NCBI GenBank assembly: GCA_016938695.1
Contig: JAFGUC010000043.1
Span: forward strand, 206,404 to 270,403
Source: Candidatus Woesearchaeota archaeon
Lineage (GTDB): Archaea; Nanobdellota; Nanobdellia; Woesearchaeales; JAFGUC01
Length of the DNA stretch: 64,000 nt
Direction: 5' to 3'
Shown here: piece after piece, positions 32,796 through 41,247 of the stretch
How the letters are laid out: each line of letters begins with the position of its first letter
How positions within the stretch are numbered: the stretch's first letter is position 1
Position numbers and translations under genes: made by a program
Notes under the pieces: model-generated
The model's database searches: none
What the model was told of the DNA's origin: nothing
What the model saw: the letters and a program-made list of their open reading frames with translations, nothing else

Positions 32796-34463
32796 ATGCC
32801 ATCAGTAAAACTTAGCAAAAAAACTGTACTTGATTTAGTAGGAAAAAAACTTACAGATAAAGAATTGACTGAAAGAATTCCTATGTTAGGAACAGATTTA
32901 GATGAAGTAACAGATACAGAAATCAGTGTAGAAATATTTCCAAATAGGCCAGACTTATTATCTGAGCAAGGTTTTGCAAGAGCACTTTCAAGTTTCTTAG
33001 GAATAAACATTGGTCTTAGAAAATACGTAGCAAAGAAAAGTAATTATAAAATGATTATCGAATCATCTGTGAAAACAGTTAGACCTTATACTGCGTGTGC
33101 AGTTGTAAAAAATTTAAAATTCAACGATGAAAAAATCAAAGAGATAATTCAAATTCAAGAAAAGCTTCACGTAACATTCGGAAGAAATAGAAAACGTGCA
33201 GCAATTGGAATTTATCCAATGGAGCACATTAAATTTCCAATTTACTTTAAAGCTGATGATCCAAATAAAATAAAATTTCAACCTTTAGAATATCCTAGAG
33301 AATTAACTGCATTGCAAATACTATCAATGCACCCAACAGGAAGAGACTACGGTCATTTGTTAGAAGGGTTAGATAAATTTCCATACTTTATTGATGCAAA
33401 TAATAATATTCTTTCACTTCCACCAGTAATTAACTCACACAATACTGGAAGAATAACAGATAACACTTCAGAAGTTTTTATAGAATGTTCTGGTTTTGAA
33501 AAACACGTATTAAACAAATGTTTGAATATGATAGTCACTGCATTAGCAGATATGGGTGGAGAAATCTACGAAATAACTGTTGAAAACAAACATGAAAAAT
33601 CAGAATACATTTTACCAGATTTAAAGCCCGAAGAAATGACATTAAATTTAGAATACACAAACAAAGTATTAGGATTAAACCTAACAAAAACCCAAGCAAA
33701 AGAATGCTTAGAAAAAATGGGTTATGGCGTAACTAAAGATACTGTTTTAGTTCCTGCATACAGGTCTGATGTAATAGATAATATTGATTTAGTTGAAGAT
33801 ATTGCAATAGCATATGGTTTTGAAAATTTTGAACCAATAATTCCAAAAGTTTCAACAATTGGAAAAGAAGATCCTATTGAAATATTCAAGCAAAAAATAC
33901 GAGAAGTTTTAGCTGGCTTTGGATTGTATGAAACAAAAACGTACAATATTAGTTCTTCAGCAATGCAGACAGAATACATGAACGTAGAAATTCCAATAAT
34001 TAAATTAGCAAACTCATTAACAATTGATTTTGATTGTCTAAGGGCATGGGTAACACCATCATTAATGGCAATCTTAAAACAAAATAAAAGTTATGAATAT
34101 CCACAAAGTTATTTTGACTTTGGACGAGTTTTTAAAAAAACTGGCGAAGGCGAAACAGGAATAACTGAAAGTGAGCGTTTATCTGTAGTATTATGTGGTC
34201 CTGATTTTGATTTCACAAAAATTAAACAAATCTTGGATGCAATTTTTGTAGCATTAGGAAAAGAATATGATATGAAATCAACAAAACACGATTCATTCAT
34301 TCCGGGTAGAGTGGGAAGAGTTTCTTACGAGAACAAAGAAATTGCATATATGGGTGAGATTCATCCACAAATATTAGAAAACTTTGAATTGGAAATGCCG
34401 GTTGCAGCTCTAGAACTAAACATTACTGATTTATTTGAATTAGTAAAAGAAGAATTCTATTAA
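32796..34463 (+). CDS. pheT: Phenylalanyl-tRNA synthetase beta subunit
   Basis: The 555-residue protein is the shorter archaeal PheT: DLDEVTDTEISVEIFPNRPD in the N-terminal domain, the B3/B4 editing region (SLPPVINSHNTGRITDNTSE), the B5 domain (LPDLKPEEMTLNLEYTNKVL and YRSDVIDNIDLVEDIAIAYG) and a catalytic-like C-terminal domain. No tRNA-binding EMAP or anticodon-binding FDX domain is present, as expected in archaea. It is coupled to pheS by a 1-bp gap and ends in an A-rich tract convergent with the regulator gene. Confidence 0.96.
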   Translation: MPSVKLSKKTVLDLVGKKLTDKELTERIPMLGTDLDEVTDTEISVEIFPNRPDLLSEQGFARALSSFLGINIGLRKYVAKKSNYKMIIESSVKTVRPYTACAVVKNLKFNDEKIKEIIQIQEKLHVTFGRNRKRAAIGIYPMEHIKFPIYFKADDPNKIKFQPLEYPRELTALQILSMHPTGRDYGHLLEGLDKFPYFIDANNNILSLPPVINSHNTGRITDNTSEVFIECSGFEKHVLNKCLNMIVTALADMGGEIYEITVENKHEKSEYILPDLKPEEMTLNLEYTNKVLGLNLTKTQAKECLEKMGYGVTKDTVLVPAYRSDVIDNIDLVEDIAIAYGFENFEPIIPKVSTIGKEDPIEIFKQKIREVLAGFGLYETKTYNISSSAMQTEYMNVEIPIIKLANSLTIDFDCLRAWVTPSLMAILKQNKSYEYPQSYFDFGRVFKKTGEGETGITESERLSVVLCGPDFDFTKIKQILDAIFVALGKEYDMKSTKHDSFIPGRVGRVSYENKEIAYMGEIHPQILENFELEMPVAALELNITDLFELVKEEFY

Positions 34464-34484
34464 AAAAAATTAAAATAAAAAAAG

Positions 34485-35303
34485 TTAATTTAACTTAACT
34501 TTTTCAAAAGGTTCCATATCGTTCCATGCAAGTTCAAATAATTCTTCTAATGCACTTGCAAAGAATGGTGTGTTAATCCAGATTCCAACATCATATGTAG
34601 GATGAACCTTCATATCATCAAGAACCATAAATACCATTTCTTTTTTATCGACGACTACAAACCTTGCGTTTGTTTTAGCATGTCTAACTTCGGCAACTTC
34701 AGATAAGTCTTTAGCAGCAGCCAAGTTTTCTTTTGTAATTGGAGCAGCAACTCTAACAATAACGCCTCGTTTTTTGACTTGTTCAATTACTGGTTTTAAA
34801 CCTTCAACCTTTCTAATCAAACCTTGTGCAGTTGTCATAATTGTTACAGTATTTTCTGCACCACGAATTGTTAATTCAAGATGATTGTACAAGTTATGTC
34901 TTCCTTTAAGAGATGCTGAAAGTTCTGATGGTTCAACTAATTCAACACCTTGTGAGTGTAATGAATTTAATTCATCAATAATTTCTGTATCTTTAAGGTC
35001 ATCTAATCTTGTAATTCTTTTTTTAGAATCTTGCTCAATATTTTTCTTTACTCTTTCAATAACTTCAGTTGGTGGAATTGCTATATACTTAATTGGTTTT
35101 CCCAATTTCATTACAACAAAACCTTTCTTTTCCAAAGTTTCAAGAACATCGTAACATCTACTTCTTGGAACATTTGCAATGTCGGACAACTCTCCTGCTG
35201 TGGAGATTCCCCTGGATATAAGCGCAGTCCAGATTTTAACCTCGTATAGATTTAAGGCAAAATACCTCCTGAGCTTGCTAAGAAATTCTTCTTTGACAAT
35301 CAT
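34485..35303 (-). CDS. TrmB-family transcriptional regulator
   Basis: The 272-residue protein has an N-terminal TrmB winged helix-turn-helix (about 10-80; LNLYEVKIWTALISRGISTA, ELSDIANVPRSRCYDVLETL, KKGFVVMKLGKPIKYIAI). A linker coiled coil and a C-terminal phospholipase-D-like ligand-sensing domain (about 135-260) follow. TrmB proteins sense sugars or related metabolites in archaea. It is divergently placed from pta-ackA across a 244-bp gap, so it is a reasonable regulator of those genes. A GAGGGGGTTG Shine-Dalgarno precedes its ATG. Confidence 0.85.
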   Translation of the reverse strand: MIVKEEFLSKLRRYFALNLYEVKIWTALISRGISTAGELSDIANVPRSRCYDVLETLEKKGFVVMKLGKPIKYIAIPPTEVIERVKKNIEQDSKKRITRLDDLKDTEIIDELNSLHSQGVELVEPSELSASLKGRHNLYNHLELTIRGAENTVTIMTTAQGLIRKVEGLKPVIEQVKKRGVIVRVAAPITKENLAAAKDLSEVAEVRHAKTNARFVVVDKKEMVFMVLDDMKVHPTYDVGIWINTPFFASALEELFELAWNDMEPFEKVKLN

Positions 35304-35547
35304 TTTACAACCCCCTCTTTTTTGTGTCTAACGGTGTGTTCGACAAGGAATAGAACTTATACTACTTAATAAATGTTATGTTTTTTATTTATTGAGTAAT
35401 GGTTAAAACTTAGTCGATGGTAGTGATTGTTTGTCATCATTTTCAAGATTAAAAGATGATTCGTTTATTGTAATAGTGATTCTCGTCAAATTTTATTAAA
35501 TATATACTCGGCGTAATCTTTAAATAGTTTCAAAAAATTTTTTATGT
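35304..35547. promoter_or_regulatory. Divergent promoter region between the TrmB-like gene and pta
   Basis: The 244-bp gap holds a minus-strand TATA-like sequence near 35363-35372 for the regulator and CTTTAAATAG at 35518-35527 for pta, the latter about 25 nt before ATG 35548 (leaderless). Several short imperfect repeats of ATGGT/GATTCT type are present but I find no perfect operator. Confidence 0.45.
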
Positions 35548-36525
35548 ATGGCATTTATTGATGACATTTATCAAAGAGCAAAAACAAATCTGAAAAGAAT
35601 TGCTCTTCCTGAAAGTACTGACGAACGTATACTCAGAGCATCAGTTCAAATTAAAGAGCAAGGAATTGCAATTCCAGTTCTTGTTGGAAACAGAAATGAT
35701 ATACAAAATAAAGCTAATGAATTAAATCTTAATATCCGTGAAATAGAAATTTTTGAACAGAGTGAAGAACACTTCAATAAATTCTCAAACGATTTATACG
35801 AACTAAGAAAAGACAAAGGAATGACGCTAGAAAAAGCAAGAGAAGAACTAAATGATGGGGCTTGTTTTTCAATAATGATGCTTCATAATAATTTAATTGA
35901 TGGTGTTGTGTCTGGAGCAGTTCATTCAACAGCAAATACATTAAGTCCTGCATTAAAAATAATCAAAACAAAACCAGGAATCAAAACTGCATCAAGTTTC
36001 TTCTTCATGTTACAAAATGAAAAGATATACTTATTCTCCGATTGTGGTTTTGTAATAGATCCAACTTCAGAACAATTAGCAGACATTACAATGTCAACAG
36101 CAACTTCAGCAAGAGAATTTGGAATAGAACCAAGAGCAGCATTATTATCATTTTCAACAATGGGAAGTGCAACACACGAAAAAGTAGACAAAGTAAAAGA
36201 AGCAGTAAAAATTCTAGAACAAAGAAATCCTGATTTTACATTTGACGGAGAATTACAATTAGACGCTGCAATAGTTCCAAAAGTTGCGGAACTAAAAGCA
36301 CCAAACTCCAGAGTGAAAGGAGATGCAAACGTCTTAATCTTTCCAGACTTAAACGCAGGAAACATAGGATATAAATTAGTGCAAAGGTTTGGTGGAGCAA
36401 CTGCATTAGGTCCAATCGTTCAAGGATTAAATAAACCCGTTAATGACTTATCAAGAGGATGCAGTTCTCAAGATGTTGTTGACGTAGTTGCAATTACTTC
36501 AATTCAAGCTCAGTTGACACAATAG
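35548..36525 (+). CDS. pta: Phosphate acetyltransferase
   Basis: The 325-residue protein is a short, bacterial-type Pta that interconverts acetyl-CoA and acetyl phosphate. Signatures: RIALPESTDERILRASVQIK at the N-terminus, GVVSGAVHSTANTLSPALKI (substrate region), LSFSTMGSATHEKVDKVKEA, and FPDLNAGNIGYKLVQRFGGA with GPIVQGLNKPVNDLSRGCS near the C-terminus. It precedes ackA by 30 bp. Together the enzymes make ATP and acetate from acetyl-CoA, or activate acetate. In archaea this pair is uncommon; most acetate-forming archaea use ADP-forming acetyl-CoA synthetase. Confidence 0.96.
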   Translation: MAFIDDIYQRAKTNLKRIALPESTDERILRASVQIKEQGIAIPVLVGNRNDIQNKANELNLNIREIEIFEQSEEHFNKFSNDLYELRKDKGMTLEKAREELNDGACFSIMMLHNNLIDGVVSGAVHSTANTLSPALKIIKTKPGIKTASSFFFMLQNEKIYLFSDCGFVIDPTSEQLADITMSTATSAREFGIEPRAALLSFSTMGSATHEKVDKVKEAVKILEQRNPDFTFDGELQLDAAIVPKVAELKAPNSRVKGDANVLIFPDLNAGNIGYKLVQRFGGATALGPIVQGLNKPVNDLSRGCSSQDVVDVVAITSIQAQLTQ

Positions 36526-36555
36526 TTTTAGAAAAGATAAAGTGAGGAAGAAAAA

Positions 36556-37740
36556 ATGAATATTTTTGTTATAAACTCAGGTAGTTCATCTTTGAAGTAC
36601 CAGATAATAAATCCTGATGAAGAATCAGTTTTATGTAAGGGTCAAGTTGATAGAATAGGAATAGGTCCAATTCTTATTTACAAATATACTAAAGACGGCG
36701 AGAAAAAAGAACTTGAAGAAAACATCCAAGCGGACAATCATGAAGAAGCTCTTAAAGAAGTTATTAAAAAAATAACAGATCCAAACATCGGTGTTATAAA
36801 ATCCTTAGATGAAATTCATGCAATTGGTCATAGAGTAGTTCATGGTGGTGAGGTATTCAAAGAATCTGTTGTAATTGATGACCAAGTAATTGAAGGAATA
36901 AAAGCATGTATTCCATTAGGTCCATTACACAACCCCGCAAACCTGGCAGGAATTACGGCTTGTTTTGATTTATTCCCAAATAAAAAACAAGTTGCAGTTT
37001 TCGATACAACATTCCATCAATCAATGCCAGAAAAAGCATTCTATTATGGAATTGACAAAGATTATTATGATAAATACAAAATAAGGCGATACGGTTTTCA
37101 TGGAACTTCATATAAGTTCATAACACAAGAAGTTGCAGAAAAGTTTCCCGATGTAAAAAAAATGGTTGTATGTCACCTTGGAAACGGAGCAAGTGTTTGT
37201 GCAATTGACAATGGAAAAAGTATTGATACAAGTATGGGCTTTACTCCATTAGAAGGTCTTATGATGGGAACAAGATCCGGTGACTTAGACCCTGCAATAA
37301 TTCACTTCTTATGCAAGAATGAAAACATTTCAACTGATGAAATGGATTCAATTTTGAATAAAAAATCGGGATTAGGAGCATTTTCAAAAATAAGCTCAGA
37401 CATGCGTGACTTATGGGGAAAAGAAAATGAAGGTGACGCAAGAGCAAAGCTAACAATAAACTTATTTTCCTATAGAATTATGAAATACATCGGTTCATAC
37501 ATCGCAGCATTAAATGGTGTTGATGCGGTAGTATTTACTGGTGGAATTGGAGAAAAAGCATATTATGTTAGAGAACGAGCATTGTCTGGTTTTGGATATC
37601 TAGGTTTAAAATTAGATTCAGAAAAGAACAAAGCTTGTGAAGAAGTAATTAGCGCAGACGATTCAACAGTTAAAGTACTTGTCTTAGGAACTAACGAAGA
37701 ATTAATGATTGCTAAAGAAACTGAAAATCTAACCAAATAA
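36556..37740 (+). CDS. ackA: Acetate kinase
   Basis: The 394-residue protein has the ASKHA acetokinase motifs: NIFVINSGSSSLKYQIINPD (phosphate-1 loop), AIGHRVVHGGEVFKESVVID, VFDTTFHQSMPEKAFYYGID, KIRRYGFHGTSYKFI, HLGNGASVCAID, MGTRSGDLDP and VFTGGIGEKA. It converts acetyl phosphate and ADP to acetate and ATP. Full length, no missing key motif. It shares an operon with pta and ends at a hairpin-forming convergent terminator shared with pelA. Confidence 0.97.
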   Translation: MNIFVINSGSSSLKYQIINPDEESVLCKGQVDRIGIGPILIYKYTKDGEKKELEENIQADNHEEALKEVIKKITDPNIGVIKSLDEIHAIGHRVVHGGEVFKESVVIDDQVIEGIKACIPLGPLHNPANLAGITACFDLFPNKKQVAVFDTTFHQSMPEKAFYYGIDKDYYDKYKIRRYGFHGTSYKFITQEVAEKFPDVKKMVVCHLGNGASVCAIDNGKSIDTSMGFTPLEGLMMGTRSGDLDPAIIHFLCKNENISTDEMDSILNKKSGLGAFSKISSDMRDLWGKENEGDARAKLTINLFSYRIMKYIGSYIAALNGVDAVVFTGGIGEKAYYVRERALSGFGYLGLKLDSEKNKACEEVISADDSTVKVLVLGTNEELMIAKETENLTK

Positions 37741-37764
37741 TTTTTTTTGTTTTATTTTAATACG

Positions 37765-37784
37765 CTAAAATATTAGTATTTTAG
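37765..37784. terminator. Bidirectional hairpin terminator between ackA and pelA
   Basis: CTAAAATA and TATTTTAG form a perfect 8-bp stem around TTAG. T-runs lie on both sides (eight T residues at 37741-37748 for the plus strand). The hairpin overlaps the last codons of pelA, whose stop is at 37781. Confidence 0.55.
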
Positions 37785-38830
37785 TATCTTTTTATTGATG
37801 CAATTCCACCCAAACCATTTAGTTTCTTTCCACCTTCATGTTCAAAACTAATTATGTGGACTTTACCACCCGTACTTTCAACAGTCTTGATAATATTTTC
37901 AATTTTTAAGAATTTTCCTTCTTCTCGAGTTTTTTGTACAAATTTATCTGTTAACAATAAATCTTTGATTGCTCCCATATTTGCAGCATTTTCTGTTTCA
38001 TGTAAACCATAAGTTGCAAGTTTGTCTTTACTAATATTCTCAAGTAATTCCTCAACAAGTGATATCTCTTCAGCACTAATTGAATTTTGCAAAACCTTTT
38101 TTAGTTCAGTGTTTGACAAAATTTCTTTAATACCATTCTCACCAACAGCATTACAAACAGCCAAAGTGACTTTAGAATTAATTTTAGTTTTAGATAAACT
38201 ATTTTGAAGATACGTGTGCCAAAATTGTGGACTTGCAACAACAATTTTATCATAGTTGTTTCTAGAATCTTCTTCTTCTAATGCTTTAGAAACTTCAACA
38301 AAAAAATCGGATGCTTTTTCTTCAAGTAAATCTTTTTTTTGGACATTGCCTTTAAGTTTTGAGACAATTTCATAACCAAATGAAAATAATCTAAATATTG
38401 TTGCACTTCCTCTATCTAAGGTACAAATCAAGATGCTATCTCTTTTCTTAGAATGTTCTTCAATTTTTTTGACTTGATAATTAAGAAGTTCTTTTTTCCT
38501 AACACTTAAGTCCATTCCTGGTTCAATTGTTATGGTGTGATAAGACCCAGAACTAATGTCTTCTTTTCCTTCTAAGATTTTACCAGATAAACGTAAATTG
38601 TTAGTGTACTTATGAAATTCAATTTTTTCTAGGACAACATCTAATACAATTTTCTTCTTTATAATCTGGGTTTTCCTTTCATCTCCATTTCCTAATTTAA
38701 TCTTCCTTTCAGTAACTGCGCGTATAGTGTCACCTACATCGACTACTTGAGAAAGGACCCACAAATCATCAAGATTCTCAGGAACAACTTTCAGTTCTTT
38801 TTTTCTTCTATCAAGGTTAAGTATTTTCAT
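37781..38830 (-). CDS. pelA: mRNA surveillance protein Pelota (Dom34)
   Basis: The 349-residue protein is archaeal Pelota, which with aEF1A/ABCE1 rescues stalled ribosomes. The N-terminal Sm-like domain has LVPENLDDLWVL-like VVPENLDDLWVLSQVVDVGD and TERKIKLGNGDERKTQI; the central domain has ILICTLDRGSATIFRL, and the C-terminal eRF1-like domain has VHIISFEHEGGKKLNGLGGI. Length is normal. It overlaps the upstream radical SAM gene by 4 bp, so the two are translated together. Confidence 0.95.
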   Translation of the reverse strand: MKILNLDRRKKELKVVPENLDDLWVLSQVVDVGDTIRAVTERKIKLGNGDERKTQIIKKKIVLDVVLEKIEFHKYTNNLRLSGKILEGKEDISSGSYHTITIEPGMDLSVRKKELLNYQVKKIEEHSKKRDSILICTLDRGSATIFRLFSFGYEIVSKLKGNVQKKDLLEEKASDFFVEVSKALEEEDSRNNYDKIVVASPQFWHTYLQNSLSKTKINSKVTLAVCNAVGENGIKEILSNTELKKVLQNSISAEEISLVEELLENISKDKLATYGLHETENAANMGAIKDLLLTDKFVQKTREEGKFLKIENIIKTVESTGGKVHIISFEHEGGKKLNGLGGIASIKRY

Positions 38831-39861
38831 TTTAAATTCAATTTTTCAAACACAAAACGTTTGACTGCTCTTAACGGTTTAATTATTAATTTTTTAATAA
38901 TTTTTCTTGGAGCTTTTCTAATAAATTTCACAGTTCTTTTTAATGCTTTTGTTGTACGTTTTTTTACGATATTTACTATATTTTCTGGTAATATTTGTTG
39001 TAACCACATCAAATTGAATTTGTCTAAGCCATCTGTATTCTTATCAAATTTGAAGTTATCTTTTTCATATTGATAAAATGGACATTTACATTTTTTGAAA
39101 GGGCAAATCGTCCAATTTTTTGTAAATTCAATTTTTTCTTCTATATTTGAAAGTTTGTATCCTTTTGAAACCATAAAATTAAAGCATCTATATATGTTTC
39201 CTTCACAATCACAAACAAGAACTTTGCTTCCAGCAGGACAAATTTCATTACGTGATGAATAAAATTCTTTAACGTTTTTAAGTCTAAATTTTTTTAATTC
39301 TTCGTTAGAATATTCTTTAGGATATTTTTTCCCGTTATACTCGCCAAAAAATGGAACAATTGAATATCCAATACTATTTTTATCGAATAAATCTAAATAA
39401 TAATCGAACTTATCAAGATAACCCGGATACGCGACAATATTGCATGCGAGATTGAATCCTTTTTTTCTTCCATATTTGTGATATGAAATAAATTTATCCA
39501 TTAAATTTCTTTTTTCAAGTTCGAAAAAATGTGCAGATGAAACAATAACAACTCGTGAAGGATCAATTTCATCAAAAAATCTAATTATTTTTTCAACTGA
39601 AAGATTAGTTATGAGCACAAGATAATGTTTTTTAGTAATTTCTTTACAAACTTCTACAATATTTGGAATTATAAGAGGTTCTCCTCCAGATATTATAACT
39701 TTTATGGTCTTATTAATTTTATTCAAAGAATCTGTAAACTTGTGAATATCAACAGGTAAAATTGGTCCTTTTGTTTTATGATTTTTCCCCGCAATACAAT
39801 ATTCACATTCAAAATTGCATGCTGAGTGAATTGACCAGTCTAAAACTCCTTCATACTTCAT
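38827..39861 (-). CDS. Radical SAM protein with SPASM-like Cys region and basic amphipathic tail
   Basis: The 344-residue protein has the radical SAM cluster CNFECEYC (C15, C19, C22), the SAM-binding GGEP-type motif IISGGEPLI, and a later Cys-rich region (ICPAG, VCDCEGNIYRCFNF, ICPFKKCKCPFY) like SPASM or twitch auxiliary Fe-S clusters. The last 45 residues are strikingly basic, with repeated KRTxKxLKR and KKLIIKPLRAVKRF pattern, able to bind membrane or nucleic acid. The modified substrate is unknown. It overlaps pelA by 4 bp and is divergent from the surface-protein cluster. Confidence 0.8.
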   Translation of the reverse strand: MKYEGVLDWSIHSACNFECEYCIAGKNHKTKGPILPVDIHKFTDSLNKINKTIKVIISGGEPLIIPNIVEVCKEITKKHYLVLITNLSVEKIIRFFDEIDPSRVVIVSSAHFFELEKRNLMDKFISYHKYGRKKGFNLACNIVAYPGYLDKFDYYLDLFDKNSIGYSIVPFFGEYNGKKYPKEYSNEELKKFRLKNVKEFYSSRNEICPAGSKVLVCDCEGNIYRCFNFMVSKGYKLSNIEEKIEFTKNWTICPFKKCKCPFYQYEKDNFKFDKNTDGLDKFNLMWLQQILPENIVNIVKKRTTKALKRTVKFIRKAPRKIIKKLIIKPLRAVKRFVFEKLNLK

Positions 39862-39907
39862 ACATTCACCACAAAAATTTTCCAGATTATATTAATAATA
39901 CAACAAA

Positions 39908-39916
39908 CTTTATAAA
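39908..39916 (-). promoter_or_regulatory. TATA box of the radical SAM-pelA operon
   Basis: TTTATAAAG on the minus strand predicts a start near 39886. The leader ends with GGTG just before ATG 39861, so this operon appears to use Shine-Dalgarno initiation. Confidence 0.45.
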
Positions 39917-39922
39917 CAAAAA

Positions 39923-39957
39923 CTCTATTATTTTTAAAGTAATAGAGCTTTATAATT
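39923..39957 (+). promoter_or_regulatory. Inverted repeat plus TATA box of the surface-protein cluster
   Basis: CTCTATTA (39923-39930) and TAATAGAG (39940-39947) are perfect 8-bp arms around TTTTTAAAG. CTTTATAAT (39949-39957 region) follows and lies about 25 nt before ATG 39975, suggesting a leaderless start. The repeat may be an operator controlling the surface cluster. Confidence 0.5.
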
Positions 39958-39974
39958 ATTACATATCAGGCGTT

Positions 39975-41228
39975 ATGCTTAAAAAGCTTTTCAAATTTTG
40001 TACAAAAAAAGGTGTATTGATGTTTAGAAAATGTAAAAAAGGTGCTGAAGTTCCATCAAGTCCTGCAACCATCTTTGGAATAATAACTCTTCTTGTCGTA
40101 ATGTATGTTATTTTAATACCGCCAAGTTTTAGAGAAGAACTTCTTAATGGAAATGGAACAACGTGGGATGAGAATGGAGTTAGTAGCGATTACAAGGTAA
40201 CTTTCTTTTCAGAAGAACCAGGATACTGGTCCTACCTATCATACAAAAATTTTGAACACGATTTAAATTCATTTAATCTTCTTTCAAGAACCGAAGCTTC
40301 AGAACTTTTCATAGCAAATCAAATATCCTCAAAATATACTGCTTTTTCAAAAAATACGGGATCTTTCAAATTTACAGTATCTAACATTGGAACTTTAGAT
40401 AATTTCTTCATAAATTACAAGATAAGTTCTCAAAATGGACCAGTTTCATTAATTGTAAACGGCAATACTGTAAAAGAAATAACTCCAAATACTAGAGAAG
40501 ATGTAGTTTCAATAAACAAGAAATACATCAATGTTGGCGAGAACGAAATAGAATTTGTTCCAAAAAATGTGGGTTTTGAATTCTGGTCATACAATTCAAT
40601 TGTTGTGTCTCAAGCAAAAGTGTTTGCAGACGTTACTGATTATTCAAACTTAGAAAATTCACAATCATTTTGGGTATCTGAAGACGAATTCAAAAATCTT
40701 GAAGATGGTTATCTAAGATTCTTTGTGGATTGCGAAGTTGCTTCAGCAGGAAAAGTTGATATCTCGATAAATGATAATAAAGTGTTCTCAGGAATTCCTG
40801 ATTGTGGAATCTTAAATGTGATTAATCACATCAGTCCAAATTTCTTTAATCAAGGAGAAAATGAAATCTCATTTAAAGCTAAAGATGGCAGATTTATTTT
40901 TGATACTTTAATGTTAGAAACAAATCTAAAAGACAACATATATCCAACATATTTCTTTGATGTTTCAGATGACGATTATTATGTAATCAACAATTTCGAT
41001 GATGAAGTTGATCTAAATATGACTTTTACATTCATCAATAACCAGGATTACAAAGAATTACAAGCAGTCCTTAATGGTCATACAATAAGTGTTAATACAA
41101 GAGATCGAACTTATATCATTGAAGTAAATCCTATTGATATTTTAGAAGGAACAAATGTTCTTGAATTAAGACCAAAGGATAGTATGACTATTGTGAAAGT
41201 TGAGTTAAAAGCTGCTGAATCTAACTAA
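39975..41228 (+). CDS. Single-pass membrane surface protein with AEVPSSPATIFGIITLL motif
   Basis: The protein (417 residues from ATG 39975; ATG 40020 would give 402) has a short basic cytoplasmic start, then KKGAEVPSSPATIFGIITLL, leading into one membrane helix (about residues 32-50), and a large external region. That region reads as repeated beta-sandwich units (GYWSYLSYKNFEH, KVFADVTDYSNLENSQSFWV, YFFDVSDDDYYVINNFDDEV). I recall this N-terminal motif from conserved DPANN surface proteins of unknown function, but give no family name. It is the first gene of a five-gene cluster with one polytopic protein and three lipoproteins. Confidence 0.65.
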   Translation: MLKKLFKFCTKKGVLMFRKCKKGAEVPSSPATIFGIITLLVVMYVILIPPSFREELLNGNGTTWDENGVSSDYKVTFFSEEPGYWSYLSYKNFEHDLNSFNLLSRTEASELFIANQISSKYTAFSKNTGSFKFTVSNIGTLDNFFINYKISSQNGPVSLIVNGNTVKEITPNTREDVVSINKKYINVGENEIEFVPKNVGFEFWSYNSIVVSQAKVFADVTDYSNLENSQSFWVSEDEFKNLEDGYLRFFVDCEVASAGKVDISINDNKVFSGIPDCGILNVINHISPNFFNQGENEISFKAKDGRFIFDTLMLETNLKDNIYPTYFFDVSDDDYYVINNFDDEVDLNMTFTFINNQDYKELQAVLNGHTISVNTRDRTYIIEVNPIDILEGTNVLELRPKDSMTIVKVELKAAESN

Positions 41229-41247
41229 TTTTAATTTCAAGGCAAAA

